Positions 35,016-46,670 are shown, counted from the first letter of the stretch. The stretch is 64,000 nt of DNA from Stomoxys calcitrans (GCF_963082655.1 NC_081552.1:181582571-181646570); one strand, 5' to 3'. Notes: a model not told the origin generated them from the letters alone. A program made the numbers and translations.

Positions 35016-35124
35016 AATTAGCATTTTGTATATAAATTGGTCCTTCGATTTGGTTTCTTGAGCCCCTTGAAGACCCAATTGTAATCCGACTAGGATGAAA
35101 CTTTGCACATAGTGTTCTGTAAGA

Positions 35125-37535
35125 ACAACTGGATATCAGAAAAATGTGCAAAGTTCTTCTGTTATAGATGCAATGAGGTTGGGGAATCAGGAGAAGATGT
35201 TTGTTTGATGAACTATCGACCTCATCTCTTAAGTTTGGCGGATTGCAGGCGACTGAAAATCTCACTGCCACGAAGGCGTCGAAACTAGACCCGACAAGTC
35301 TTGTTTGGGTGGGTCATCCGGTTAGATTGGGCTCAAGGCGTGTGTCAGCTGGGAAGGATGGAACTCAAAATGTACTTCGACAGCTACAGGTAGTGAAGCA
35401 TCTAAGGAGGAATAGTCCACACCGCAAGTGTCCACTGTCCTGAGGAAGAATGGTTCCACTGCTTTCTCAACTGCTCTTGAACGAACCAACGAATATTGTG
35501 AGGATGAACTCTTGGTGGACTCACGCAATAGTGGTGGAAACTCTGAATTCTGACTATGGTTCGGTTTCTGCAGATAATCGGCTCCAACGCTTCGGCGACA
35601 CCAAAGATACTTCTGGTGGAAGGAGGATTTGACGTGCTTCTTATTCAGGAACCATGGGTGTGCAGAGGAATGATTCGTGCACTAAGAACTCCTGGAATTA
35701 AACTACTCAAGGGTACGGGTAATGGGAGATACAGAGCATGTATTCTTACAAAGAGTAGTCTAAATGTTTTTCTTCTTCATTCGCTGCACTGAAGATTTAG
35801 TAGTAGCCAGCCTTGAAATTAACTCAAAACGTACTTCGAAAGCAGCAGCTTGTGAAACATTTAAGGTGACATCTAAGTATCTAAATAGAAATTGACCACA
35901 CCGCAAGTGTTTTTGCGGTGTGCTTTCTCAACTACACGTGGATGCGTAAGGAAACTCATCATGACAGAATCAAATGAATCTTGTGAGAACGCTACAGTGT
36001 TGAAAACTCTGAACTCTGGTCCAGTTTCTGCAGATAAATCTCTTTCGGCTCCACCGCTTCGGCAGCACTAGAGGTTCTTCTGATGGCAGGGGGTTTCACG
36101 TTGTTCTTATCCAGGAACCATGGATGTATGTCAGGAATAATTCGTAGACAAAGAATTTCTGGATTTAACTTACCCCAAGAGTACGGGGAATGGGAAACAC
36201 AGAGCCTGTTTTCTTGCAGAGTAGTCTATATGGTAGCCAGCCTTGAAAATAAAAAGTTCCATTGCCGCCTTCAAGCCATAAGTTGCTGCTCTTCTGCGGG
36301 AAAAGAGCTTCATTGTGGGAAGTGATGCTAATGCATATCACCAGACATGGGGAAGTTCGGATATCAACAAAAGGAGTCAGGTGCTTATCGAATATATTAT
36401 AAGTTGTAATCTGGCGATTTGAAATTAAGGGAATAAACCGACTTTTATTACCAGGAACAGGCAGGAGGTACTAGATGTTACCTTCGTATCAAAGAATATC
36501 TGCGGAAGTATATGTGACTGGGAAGTGTTGGATGACCACAGCTTCTCTGATCATCGGTATAACAGTTTGAGCCTTGGAGCAAATACTGCTTATCTGCCAA
36601 ACAGAAGAAAGGCGGATTAGGTTGAATAACAAGCTGTGTCCGACAACTGGTTCCTTGGCTTAGGGAGTTCTACTCTGCTTGTAACAGCATGTCGTAGATG
36701 GACACGAAGGTAATTTTCATTCCAAAAGCAGGAAAAACTTACAACACGAAGCCGAAAGATTATCGTCCTATTAGTTTGTCATCTTTAATGCTGAAAATTC
36801 TAAAGAGGTTAATTTGACAAATCTTAGGGCAAAGTTCCCTGAAGATCGCCTGCCTCGGCAACAGCATGCATGTAATGAAGACAAGTCTCCTGAAACAGCC
36901 CTTCACGACCTAGTCGCCTACATAGAGGGTTCTCTCGCTGTCAAAGAATACACAATGTTAGCATTTCTTGACATTAAAGGTGTTTTCAACATTGTAAAAC
37001 CGATGTTAATCACGAAGCAGCTATAGTTTCTAGGCATCAACACTTCCATAAGAAAGTTTATTAATAACTTACTTACTAAAAGAATCATTATGGCAGGCTT
37101 GAGATCTGTAGATCTAAAAACATAGATCAGCAGAGGAACACCTCAAGGGGGTGTACTGTTCCCTCTACTTTGGAATATAGCCATTAACAATTTATTATTG
37201 TCTCTGGAAGAAAATGTTTAAAAGTGCTCACGTATGCTAATGACGTAACTATTGCGGTTGGGGAAAGTTTCTAAACACTCTAAGAAATATACTCCAGGTA
37301 TACTCCGCAGGTAGAGCTTACCTGCGACAGCGAAGTGGTCTAAACGTAAATCCGTCTACGACGGAAGTTTTTCTTTTCTGCAGGAAATACAAAGTTATCC
37401 ATGTTGGGACTTATCTCCTTGTGGGGACAGAATGTTTCATTTTCCGAAAGCGCAGTATACCCGAGTGTTTTGCTGAACACCTACAGGTATAGAAGAAACT
37501 TAGTTTCTATAAATTACTAAAGTAGCAGCATGATT
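35125..37535 (+). mobile_element. LOA-like non-LTR retrotransposon, degenerate, copy B
   Basis: It starts within ORF1: about 35201-35443 encodes LSTSSLKFGGLQATEN...VWVGHPVRLGSRR...LRRNSPHRKCPLS, parallel to 23756-23984 of copy A. It passes a ruined endonuclease, then RT (36814-37026, RLPRQQHACNEDKSPETALHDLVAYIEG...LAFLDIKGVFNIV) and GTPQGGV at about 37135-37160, followed by a decayed YAND-like active-site box near 37225. It ends in array-free sequence near 37535. A segment near 35820-36300 repeats part of the 35340-35800 sequence, an internal duplication. Confidence 0.75.
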
Positions 37536-38029
37536 TTAAAATTGGCATTCTAGAAAATTAAAGCATGCTAAGTTCGGCCGGGCCGAATCTTATATATCCT
37601 CCACTATGAATCGCATTTGTCAAATTTGTTGTCCGGTATCTCTTATAGGCAAACAAAGGATAATGGATAAGTCTTGCTATGCTACTGCAGCTATATCAGG
37701 TTATGGACCGATTCGGACCACACCTGGTTAAGATTATAGTGGGAGACCATAGTGTAAGTCATCGTGCGAAAATGCATCGCAATCGGCACAGCTGTTAGAA
37801 ATCAGAACGAAACACTTCAAGCAAAATGTCAGCCAAATCAGATAATAATTGCACCCTCTAGTGGCTAAGGAACTAATGTTCCGAGATCGTTTTATATGGA
37901 AACTATACCAGTTTATGAGCCGATTTAGACCATACTTAGCACAGTTGTTGGAAATCATAATAAAACACTTCATGCAAAATATCAAAAACAAATCGAATAA
38001 GAATTCCGCCGTCTAGTTGTTTAAGAACT

Positions 38030-38322
38030 GGAAGTAAATTTTACAAATTTTGCCCATGAACTTTCCACTAAGTCACTGGGGCTAACTTCTCACTTATCAA
38101 TGAGTGCAGTCCGATTGAAGTTAAAGTCAATGATAAGGGGCCTCCTTTATATAAACGATTCCGAATGGCGTTTTATCTGTCATAGTACCTCACAAATGTT
38201 GCCAGCATTAGGAGGGGAAAACCACCGCTTAAAAATGTTTTTTCTGATGGTCTTGCCAGGATTCGAACCCGGGCGTTCACCGCCATGGCCGACATGCTAA
38301 CTTCTGCGCTATGGTGGCCTCC
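38030..38322 (-). mobile_element. Complete tRNA-derived SINE
   Basis: On the minus strand the element begins GGAGGCCACCATAGCGCAG at 38322. A 73-bp tRNA-like head contains an A box (TAGCGCAGAAGTTA, 38311-38298) and a perfect B box (GGTTCGAATCC, 38269-38259), the internal RNA polymerase III promoter. The body of about 210 bp then matches the SINE fragments at 968, 19440, 29491 and 34841. Only this copy keeps the head. Confidence 0.85.
38259..38311 (-). promoter_or_regulatory. Internal RNA polymerase III promoter (A and B boxes) of the SINE
   Basis: The A box is at 38311-38298 and the B box GGTTCGAATCC at 38269-38259, about 28 bp apart. Both fit the consensus, so this copy could be transcribed by Pol III if intact otherwise. 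Confidence 0.7.
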
Positions 38323-38679
38323 AAGGAACAGATAGTATTAGTAAAAATTTCAAGCGCCTAGCTTCGACTTGGAATGTTCAGACACTCAAAAATATATATA
38401 GTTTGTTGTGTCTCAGTTTAATATTTCGATGTGTTACAAATGGAATGACGAAATGAATACACCCCCATCTAATGGTGGAGGGTATAAAAAGGGAGGGAAT
38501 TTTGGAAATCGGATCAAAAATGAATGTTTGACAGCCCTAACAAGTTTTCGAATTGCCGAGGTGACCAACTTTAGGGGTCTGCTAAGAGGCGACAGGACCA
38601 TCTAGGGCCACCTTTAACCATTTAAAGTATCAAAGAGATATCACTAACCTTTCTCAAATGGCAGCTTTTTCGATTCTAT

Positions 38680-38790
38680 CCCACTGTGCGTCACCTGTTC
38701 AACTGCTCGGCAAATCTTACTCGACTCAGAATCAGATCTCCAGATCTAGACGCACCCCACTCAAGTCGCAAAGTTCCTGGACCACACACA
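38680..38790 (+). mobile_element. Jockey-type 3' UTR fragment
   Basis: 'agatctccagatctagacgcaccccactcaagtcgcaaagttcctgga' matches the 3' UTR of the Jockey-like element at about 29020-29075. A Helentron scrap follows to about 38890. Confidence 0.55.
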
Positions 38791-38996
38791 GACTTTGGTG
38801 GTTCTCAAATAAATATTTCGATTAACTATAAACGGAATGATGAAATTAGTATGCCAACATCCTTTGGATGAAGCTACAAAAAAGCCAGAAAATAATTCCA
38901 CAACAACAACTCAATGTCATCAGCCAAAGTTGTGGAGATGGCAAAGTTGAACCGAATGAATTCACCGTCAAAGACAACCGTATTCCTCAACTATCG

Positions 38997-39033
38997 GAAT
39001 ACCCAATAATCTCCACAAGATTATTGGGTATTC
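38997..39033. repeat. Perfect 16-bp inverted repeat with 5-nt loop
   Basis: GAATACCCAATAATCT at 38997-39012 and AGATTATTGGGTATTC at 39018-39033, loop CCACA. It belongs to no repeat family seen here. Confidence 0.85.
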
Positions 39034-39508
39034 GAGCCTTACTGACTGACACCAATAAAATCGGCAATGTCTGAGAATGTGTGTTCTTAGATTTAAATCT
39101 TGACTTCTGCTTGTCTACAGCAGCTGGTGATAAAACCACCTTACAGATTCATATAAACGTATATATTTTCACGGCATAGAAGCTTCAAAACGGTCGTTGC
39201 GGAATTTGAAATAATTAGGACAAAAATTTACCCCTTTTATATATATGTTTTGACATTTGACTCCTATAAGTATCCTCTTTTGCTATCCCAACTAACATAG
39301 CTGTATGCTTTAATACTCAAGGTCATAATAAGTATTCACTTCACTTTGTTTACATCTGTGTCATTCATTCACCTACCGACCCCCTACGAGGTTAATGTTG
39401 GAATCCTGTTAACTGGTTTACCGAAAACACAGCAACCAACTATCACATACATACACAAAAAAGAGCAAATACATAGATAAAGTGTACACAGTATAGTGCC
39501 ATACATAC

Positions 39509-39751
39509 CTGATCCGAACAGTCCATGGGAGCCACAGAAATATCACGCACAGCACGAAATTTGCCGCAATTATTTATGTGCTCATTCTCAAGTCGAAAAT
39601 AATTCCAAATGAAGCGGCGGAAAACCTCCAATGGGCTCAACAATGTTACCATGACATCTCCCTCCATGTAGCCGGCCTCAATTAGGCTCATCGAGACCGT
39701 CCAGGCGAAACGCAATATTAAATCTTCAATTATGCCAAAGTAATAGAACCA
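39509..39751 (-). CDS. XPR1: XPR1-like phosphate exporter, penultimate coding exon (EXS domain core)
   Basis: This minus-strand exon of 243 nt (81 codons, phase 0 at both ends) has an acceptor reading CCAAAACAG before TGG and a donor GATCAG then GTATGT. Joined to the exon at 48349-48518, the junction reads IVYSST|WFYYFG, continuous with the family. It holds a membrane helix (about residues 1-23, [19 protein letters not shown]) and the most conserved EXS motif, [20 protein letters not shown], followed by [11 protein letters not shown]. These are near-identical in type to XPR1 from mammals and insects. The open frame continues upstream to 39937 and downstream past the donor, but those extensions are intronic: they lack family similarity and break the splice sites. 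The exon sits between two introns of about 8.6 and 8.7 kb. Confidence 0.94.
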
Positions 39752-40849
39752 CTGTTTTGGCAGCATAGTGAATTTTGTTGACCACATCGGGGTAGTAGTG
39801 GTCCCCAAATTTGCAGTGACCAGAAACAAAGAATTAAAAGAACAAGAGAAATTGAATATCATGTTTTTACTAGCAAACGTGTCCTGCAAAAACAAACGAC
39901 TCTGTAATGACAAACAATGAAATGGAAAATTTTGCACAACATCTAAAAAAAGCTTTTGGCCTTCTGTAGCATTGTTTGGTTTACGGATGCGGATGGTGGA
40001 AGGCTATTATTAGTCAAGTTCACATGGTGTGAGGGCGTAGGATATTTAAGTTTTATTGCTTGATTTTTTCAAGCTACTATGAAGATTGTTGTAATAATCC
40101 TGAAAAAATTTAGCTGAATGTTTTATACAAGAGGGGAATATAAATTTAAGAAAGTCCTTTAAGAGCGTAAATGCGGAATTTTGCTCTTAATCATAATTAA
40201 GTCGATAATTTAATTACAGAGCATAATTTACAATCGCTAAAAGGAATAGAAAATCATTCTAACATCCGGAAAAAAAGCTTAAAAGGAATGGACAACGTTT
40301 TCTTAATAAAGGTAACACAAATAAATAAAGACATCGCGGGCAAACTTTTGTATGCTGATGTTAGCCCATCCGGCTATGACACAGGGCGACCATGTTCGGA
40401 ATTAGGCGAGAACATAAGGAAGAATTTGCATAGGTGGTTATCCCCTCGCTGATACTGGCGACATATGTGAGGTATTCAACCGTGTATAAGTTATCAAGGA
40501 AGTGATGTAGCACTGCGGTATACCGCAGGGTACGCACCTGACAATATTTGAGTTTATTCTCGGATATGGTGATTGGATTGGAAAATTTTTAAGGAACGGC
40601 TGAATATATTAAGTGTCAAGAATCAGATCCTCGCAAATATAGATCAAGTTAGGCTTACACCATGTAAGATTGGTCCGTCCGGCTAATGACGTTGACGCTT
40701 TCCAAAAAGTAAGGGGGCATAAGCTGCATGCAGCCAGATTTACCCGCACCACCAACAGAGGCAGGCACGTACGACCTCAGCAGAATTATGGGGAGATATG
40801 GTACTATCATGGCTAGATCATCTCTCCCTCCCCAATAGAAGTAATAACA

Positions 40850-41185
40850 GGTAAAAAAGTGCTAAATTCGGCCGGGCCGAATCTTATATATCCTTCACCA
40901 TGGATCGCATTTGTCAATTTTTCAATATATATATATGTGAGCAATAGCAATATAGTCAATACTTGTCCTGGCTGTAAGAAATCATACAAAAAGTACAGCC
41001 TCCGAAATTTCAGGCAAACCAAGTAAAAATTGCTCCCCCCAGTGGCTCAGAGTACCAAATTGGGAGATCGGTTTATATGGCAGCTACAATATATCAGGCA
41101 ATCAAACGATTTAGACCATACTTGTTCGAAGTCATACCAAAACGAATATTGGTTTAAAATGCAGTTAAATCTGGTTATGAACCGA
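40850..41185 (-). mobile_element. Helentron 3' end and array fragment
   Basis: 'aggtaaaaaagtgctaaattcggccgggccgaatc' gives an intact reversed hairpin, then 'ccttcaccatggatcgcatttgtc' and one to two units with a short AT microsatellite at 40925-40937. Confidence 0.7.
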
Positions 41186-41499
41186 AATGCGCTAATCAGC
41201 AATCCGTTCGTGGCCAGCTCGTCGGCCGTCGACAGCCTTTCCTATGATTTGCAGATGCTACATGCATTTTGTAACTAGTCAGGAAACCAATGAAGACACC
41301 AGTCCCGGTGCCCCATCCAATTACAAATCTCACATAAATACAGAGAGTCCCAGGAAAGGAGAATAAATTTAGTCTAGATGTCTCTTTACGGGAAAACGAT
41401 TAAATACCCGTCAACAAGAAACGACTTCCCTGGTACACCTGTTCAGAAGCCTATATGCTAAACCGATTCCAAGCAATGCAATGAAGACTTCTGCGACAG

Positions 41500-41960
41500 T
41501 TAAAACTATCCGTGTTAACAGAAGGTCCCGGGGAAAAGTGGGGTACGTTCAGCCCAGAGATATTTTTTCAGAAAAATTACTTCCTAGCCCTAAACAAGGA
41601 GGGACTTCCCTGGTATATAAAGATTCGCGTCGCATCCCTATCCCCCAGCAGAACAGAAGAATGCCCAACACTTGAAGAGTGCCAAATACCTGACTCACTC
41701 AGTCTTACAGTTATCTTCGTTGCCACACACCCATTATACAGGTGTAAAGACATAAGGTTCAGATTGGTATTCAGCGCCTTTCTCGGAGTAATATTCCTTA
41801 CTCCATAGATCAGCCCGCCAGACATGGTCCGGGCCTTGGTGGTTTGGTGCCAGGCCAATGGGCTTGTGACGAACAGTGACTCGGTTAAAACCTCAAACTC
41901 AAACGTTTTGATTGAGCACAATATAGAAAGCTGGTAGCCGTACAGAAATCCGAAATAGAC
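41500..41960 (-). pseudogene. LOA/R1-type RT C-terminal fragment
   Basis: The minus-strand frame at 41921-41577 encodes LAWHQTTKARTMSGGLIYG...ALNTNLNLMSLHLYNGC and TVRLSESGIW, corresponding to the region after the RT thumb where other copies read LQKSTYCPILNRIQRMACLGIT...ALN. It is more diverged than the other copies and may be a separate family. Confidence 0.6.
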
Positions 41961-41994
41961 AGACTAGAATAGGTACGACACGGGATAGCCGTGT

Positions 41995-42368
41995 GCACCA
42001 CACAGTTGGAACATTCAGGCCCGATCTGTGTGGTGTTCATTGCTGTCACGAGAAGCTTAGCTGCGAGATACCGGGCTCGTCCACAGGTTTCGGATAGTTG
42101 AATGCTTCATACGGAGTAGCTGCAACGGCAGCCGCGGACAATTAGCGTTATCGAACGGAGAGGCCGGGCGGCAACGGCTCTTGCACAAATCTGAGTGCCT
42201 ATGATGCTCGATATGACAAGGCGAGTTATTGGCGCCAATAGATAACCAATGGCCAACTTGTTCCCGCGGCGATCGGTCCTTTGGACCGAAACGAGCTTGC
42301 TCAGCTACAGGATCTTGACGAGGATCGCCACCTCTACATGAAAATGTAGCTACAACAACAACAACAAC
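41995..42368 (+). mobile_element. Short non-autonomous element with RTE-like 5' leader and (CAA)n tail
   Basis: About the first 265 bp align with the 5' leader of the RTE at 54873-55130, including the hairpin GCACCACACA...TGTGTGGTG, 'cgtccacaggtt.cggat', 'cggagt.gctgcaa' and 'gatgacaaggcgagttattggcgcc...ataaccaatggccaac'. The last ~100 bp are different and end 'atgtagctacaacaacaacaacaac'. No ORF. This looks like a SINE-type or internally deleted parasite of an RTE family. Confidence 0.65.
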
Positions 42369-43040
42369 AGCAGAATATGTTCTGGGAATATATGCAAAGG
42401 AGTGAATGAACGAAGCCAGAAGAATTGTTCAGAACGGCAACCAGACATGGTGAACACCATAATTAAAGTTACTCAAGTACGAGGCTTCGGACGAGTACCG
42501 AGAAGCCCCGTGAAGGTTCAAGAAGAAGAGCAGAGCGAAGAAAAGTTCGTGGGCGCAATTGTTCAGAGAATAAGAGAACACTAGTGAGGCAGCAAGTTGT
42601 GCAATGTGCTCTTTAAAGATCCCAGTAAGCTAACCACTGTAAAGGAAGTAAAGTGGAACTAGAACGGAAAGTAATAAGGAGACGATGGAACTACTGATGA
42701 AATCAACCCAGAGGCGGTGGAACTACTAATGGATACACACATTTCAAGCAATACCCACAGGAATATCTTCTATAGATGGTGACATTGTCGACAAGAAGAA
42801 GATAGTATGGGCGCACTACCGAGCCATTTAAGTCGGCCGGTCCGTAGGGAATCATCCCGACGCTTGTGCATTTGTCTCTTACAGTTACTCTGAGCCCATC
42901 AGTCCGTCATAGTTTTTACTCAAAACACAACAAGTCAATTACTTAGGCTTAGGTGTATATCCATAGTGGCGTGAGGCCGATTTATATCCGCACCCTCTTA
43001 TCAACCTTTCAACCTATTCAAAACACCGGAAAGACTAATA
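42369..43040. other. Unassigned sequence
   Basis: No family recognised except a short segment near 42945-43010 resembling 30000-30065. The 60-codon frame at 42402-42584 has no motif. Confidence 0.3.
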
Positions 43041-44839
43041 AATGAGGGGGAGACTGACGCCGTAGAACTTTTGTGGGGCACAACATGCATTCCTCCAATA
43101 AAGATCGTTTAAAACACGTCTCTCCACGAAATTGTACTTGAGGTCGGGACGACTCTCCAACTAAAGCAGAATGCGATGGCAGTTCTCCTGCATATTGAGG
43201 AGAAGTTTATCAAGATTAGCATAGAATCTGCCATCAAACTAACTTCGGCGTTTTCGTCTATTGTGATACTACAATAACTGGAGAAGGAAGATGCCTTCTG
43301 GTTCCTACCGCCAAACCTTACAGATCTCTTAAAAACGACCTCTCATGATCCCGATCACCTCATAGGATTTTCGCCGTCCTGCCGACTTTTTCGCTGTTCA
43401 CACAGAGTAACACCCTAGGCCACTTTATCCCCTAGCTTTGATCCATCCGTGTAACAGGATCTTCCAGATGGCAATACTAGGGTTCCGTCAATCCAAGACT
43501 GTGCCGCTGTCAGCAGTGCCTCGCACTCGACCTCAAATGTCTTCTAAGGTATCCGATCGGAAATCTCTTCCTATAGTCTATAGCTTGGATCAATGTGTCC
43601 GTCCGCACATTGCATACCGCCACGGTGTACGTCTTGGCAACGAAGGTTTCTTCTATTTGATGCTCAAACTCGTGCAGGGCAGTCTCCACCGACCTTCCCT
43701 TGACATAGGCATGTTGTTTGTATTTAAGCATTTCGCTGGATGTGCTACTTTTCATCATGGTATGCAGAATGCATTACATGGTGTTGATTAGAAAGGAAGT
43801 AAGGTTTATAGGTTTGTAGGCCTTTGGTGTCACATAACTTGCCTTGCCGGGCTTGGGAATAAACACCACCCTTGCCTCCTGCCAGGCTTTCGGAGTATAT
43901 GCAAGTCCTAGGCACGCTGTGATAATAGAGGCCAGATGAAGCCCCAGATAGTCAGCCTTTTTTGTAGTAACGCCTGAAAAATTCCATCAGGTCCGGGTGA
44001 TTCAAAAATGGTTGAAGCTTCTCAAAGCTTCCTTGACCATAAATTCCGTTATGATAAGCCTACAATCAACCTCATTATTCCAAGATTCCGGTGTCTCCGA
44101 GAGTTCCTTCGTATCCTGTGGAAAATGCGTTTTAATCAAAAGCTGCAACATGTCCTCCATTGTCTCTGCGTATTGCTTGAGCCGTGTGTAATACACATTC
44201 CAATATACTTACGCTTTTTCACAACGTACTCTGTTAAAAAGTCTGCGGATCTCTTTCCCAATGTTGTGAATCTCGCCGGTCATCCAAGGTTTTTCTTGGG
44301 CTGAATTCCTTTCTCGAAGAGGACAACTATCTTCGAAAGACTCCACTAGTGCAGTCGTTATCCTGTCAATATCTTCTATGCTTGGACAACAAAATTATCT
44401 TGACCAAGTCTTCTTCTAAGTAGTCTTCCGAATTTTGTCCAGTTGGGTTTCAACTTATTCCGGAAGCTTGTCGCAATCGGCGCTGGCCGTGCTATTCTAA
44501 ACCTAATGTAGGGATGGTCTGGGAAGGAATGCCCTGTCTCACCACTGTTGCATCCGACGTTGACAACCCTGGGAAAAAATATATAATTCAAATTTTATGA
44601 CAAATAACGCAGGTCCTGAAACGCAGGCTGAGTACCAGTGTTAGCATAAAATAATTGATAGTTGATATGGTTCAGTCAAGAAACTTTGTTCCGCGTCGTC
44701 CATGGCGCCTGAATTAAGGCAATATGAATCTTTCTCTTGCTGATTTTCTCCATCAGAATGTGTGTAGCAGTCTCGCTCCGGTGGAGGTTTATCTGGATTA
44801 CCTCAATCGTTGGTCCTCCAGTAAATGGGCAACTTGGGA

Positions 44840-45360
44840 GTAGGTGATGATCCTATCGTCTGCTCCCTGTTCTTTAGACTCCATTGACTTTCCTGTCACT
44901 GCATTGCCTCATGTTATCGTTTTAGGTTTTTTGCCTAGTCTAGTCTTCCGAATCTTTGTAAAGTCGGTAATGTTTTCATCGTCGGTTTCCTGTTCGTTAA
45001 GCTGTATTGGGTTTCCATATCCTGTACTGCCTGATGTTTCAATCTTTGCCTATCTTAGCCTTCCAAATCTTAAGTAAATGGGCCTCTTGAGGTAGGTGAT
45101 GGTTCCATCATCGGCTCCCTGTTCGTTGGGTTGCATTGAGACTCCTGTCTCCACGCTGCCTAATGTTTCAATATTAGGTTCTTTACCTATCCCAGTATTC
45201 CGAATCTTTAAGTCGGCGATGTGTCCGTCGTCGGGTACCTGTTTGTTAGGCTGTGTTGGGTCTCTCGTCACTGCACTGCCCGATATTTTTGTATTAGGAT
45301 CGTTGTCGGCCCCTTGTTTGTTGGGCGGTGTTGAGTCACCTGCCACTGCAGGGCCTGATG
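44840..45360 (-). repeat. ~125-bp tandem repeats in the ORF1 tail
   Basis: The motif 'tcgtcgg.t.cctgttcgttaggctg' recurs at about 44858, 44981, 45111, 45231 and (short) 45305, spacing 120-130 bp. On the minus strand the units encode repeated QPNKQ/QPNEQGADD-type segments. Confidence 0.8.
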
Positions 45361-46670
45361 TCGCAAAATGAAAAATTCTGCCTATCCTAGTCTTCCCTAT
45401 CTTAAAAAAGACAGCTTTGCTCCCGTAGTGCGCCATGCCTTTAGTCTTAGCTAAACTTGTCACGGAGACTTCATCAATGCCAACCACAAAGAGAGTTCCT
45501 TCCTCCTTCTCCTCTCTGTGGAAGACCTCCCACTTCTCCGCGACCAAAACTTCGTTTTGCTTGTCCAAGAATCCCAACATGCCTTCCGTCGCAAATTTAC
45601 TGCCCCATCCATTGATGAAGACCGTAGCCTGTAAGCTGGGGGATGTCCATCTTTCTCACCAGGTCGAGCTTTGCGCCCTCCCAGGGAGCGTGAATACCTC
45701 TGACGAGCTGTTTGACGGTATCAATACATTCCGCCGACGTAAAACGCAGAGTAAAGGTGTCCCCTCTAAACTCGCAGCTCATCATTTGTATAGGTGAACC
45801 CTCTACAGAGTTCCACACATGTTTAAAAATCCGATCGTTAACCAAATCCTCCACTTGGGACCGATGATCTGGTGGAATCCTACCGGATGCACAGCCGATA
45901 TTGATAACTGTACAAGTCAGCTCATCTCTGTTGTGCTTCCTTGCTACTCTGGCGTAAGAGGGCGACTCCTTACCATTCTCAGCGACCATCTTCCCCTTCC
46001 GTGATGGCTGTGGCCTCCTATTAGAAGTAACAGTCCTCCATGAAGACTTAAGGGCCGTGCGCGCTTCCTTCCTTCCTGTTCCGACTTTGTCTGCCTCCGC
46101 AGAACACTGCCTGGAATCTCTATTGCGGGATGGCTGGCTTGGTTTTCCCAGAGTACTTGAAAGTGCGGAGCTCTTTTTCTTTTTCAGCATTTTAGCAATG
46201 TTATGCTCTTCGGGAGATCTGATTCTTTTTCCAGCTTCCGTAGAAGTGCTTGGAATGTCAGTTCTATCCCTTCCAGCATCCTGCCCTTTCGCCCGATTAC
46301 GCTGCCGGTACATACTCCTTTGTCTCCTTCGTCGTGCACCGGATCGCTTTCTCGGTCTGCTTGTGAGCTTGGCAAAGCCATCGCTCACTTCTGCCGTCAT
46401 CCCGATGCCCTCATCTCTCGATTCGGCTGAAATGACAGTTTCATTGACACAGTCGCTGTCTGAAACACCATCTTTACTTAAAGGCTGGGGACGAACTGTA
46501 CATCCCTCTGGTTTATACGTCTCTTCCTCATTAATTAGTCTGACGACTAGTTGTGCGCTTGAAACATTACTCTCGACTACAGGTGCCAAGGCACCCACAC
46601 CAATAGGAGGGGAGGACAAAACGCTACGGTCGGACGCCACCACCGCAGATGTTGAATCTTTGGAGTCCAT
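45050..46670 (-). pseudogene. LOA-like ORF1 (gag-like, DUF4780-type), long open frame with one frameshift
   Basis: The first open frame, 357 codons (46670-45597), starts MDSKDSTSAVVASDRSVL. It has an Arg-rich segment at residues about 104-126 (RPRKRSGARRRRQRSMYRQR), a KKKK cluster near 163 and the start of a DUF4780-like domain from about residue 238 (SYARVARKHNRDELTCTVIN). A stop and a +1 shift separate it from 45580-45050, which finishes the domain (KWEVFHREEKEEGTLFVVGI, VFFKIGKTRIG) and runs into a Pro/Asn/Gln-rich repeat tail. ORF1 proteins package element RNA. The large plus-strand frames here are antisense shadows. Confidence 0.8.

Larger units (their letters stand above)
37555..38490 (-). 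mobile_element. Helentron, minus orientation, interrupted by a SINE
   Basis: Reversed 3' end 'aaagcatgctaagttcggccgg' with array units to about 38030, and the reversed 5' end 38335-38490 ('gtaaaaatttcaagcgcctagc ... ccatctaatggtggagggtataaaaag'). The gap is the SINE at 38030-38322. The GTCC core is deleted. Confidence 0.7.
30781..39508 (-). other. XPR1 final intron (8,728 bp), mostly transposable elements
   Basis: The intron is bounded by GT (39508-39507) and AG (30782-30781) on the minus strand. It contains Helentron copies (31127-32508, 33296-34157, 37555-38490), two LOA-like fragments (about 32520-33295 and 35125-37535), two SINE copies (34841-35015 and 38030-38322), a Jockey-type 3' tail fragment near 38680-38790 and a perfect hairpin at 38997-39033. 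Stretches with nothing recognised are 30784-31126 (near the last exon), 34330-34840 and 38890-39508 apart from the hairpin. All are AT-rich and probably the original intron sequence. Confidence 0.8.

Noticed and set aside
38250..38322. Possible tRNA gene on the minus strand
   Set aside because: A and B boxes are good, but it continues into the SINE body shared with four other copies, and the acceptor ends do not pair well. It is the SINE head.
39752..39937. Extension of the XPR1 open frame upstream of 39751
   Set aside because: The frame stays open but loses family similarity exactly at a CAG acceptor, and the upstream exon at 48349 supplies the matching sequence.
42268..42300. Hammerhead-like motif: hairpin CGGTCC/GGACCG followed by GAAAC
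   Set aside because: The required CUGANGA segment before the hairpin is absent (the sequence reads GGCGATC), so no hammerhead can be claimed. A covariance search of the leader is still suggested.
45096..45371. Plus-strand open frame rich in Ser/Pro/Leu
   Set aside because: Antisense reading of the ORF1 repeat tail.
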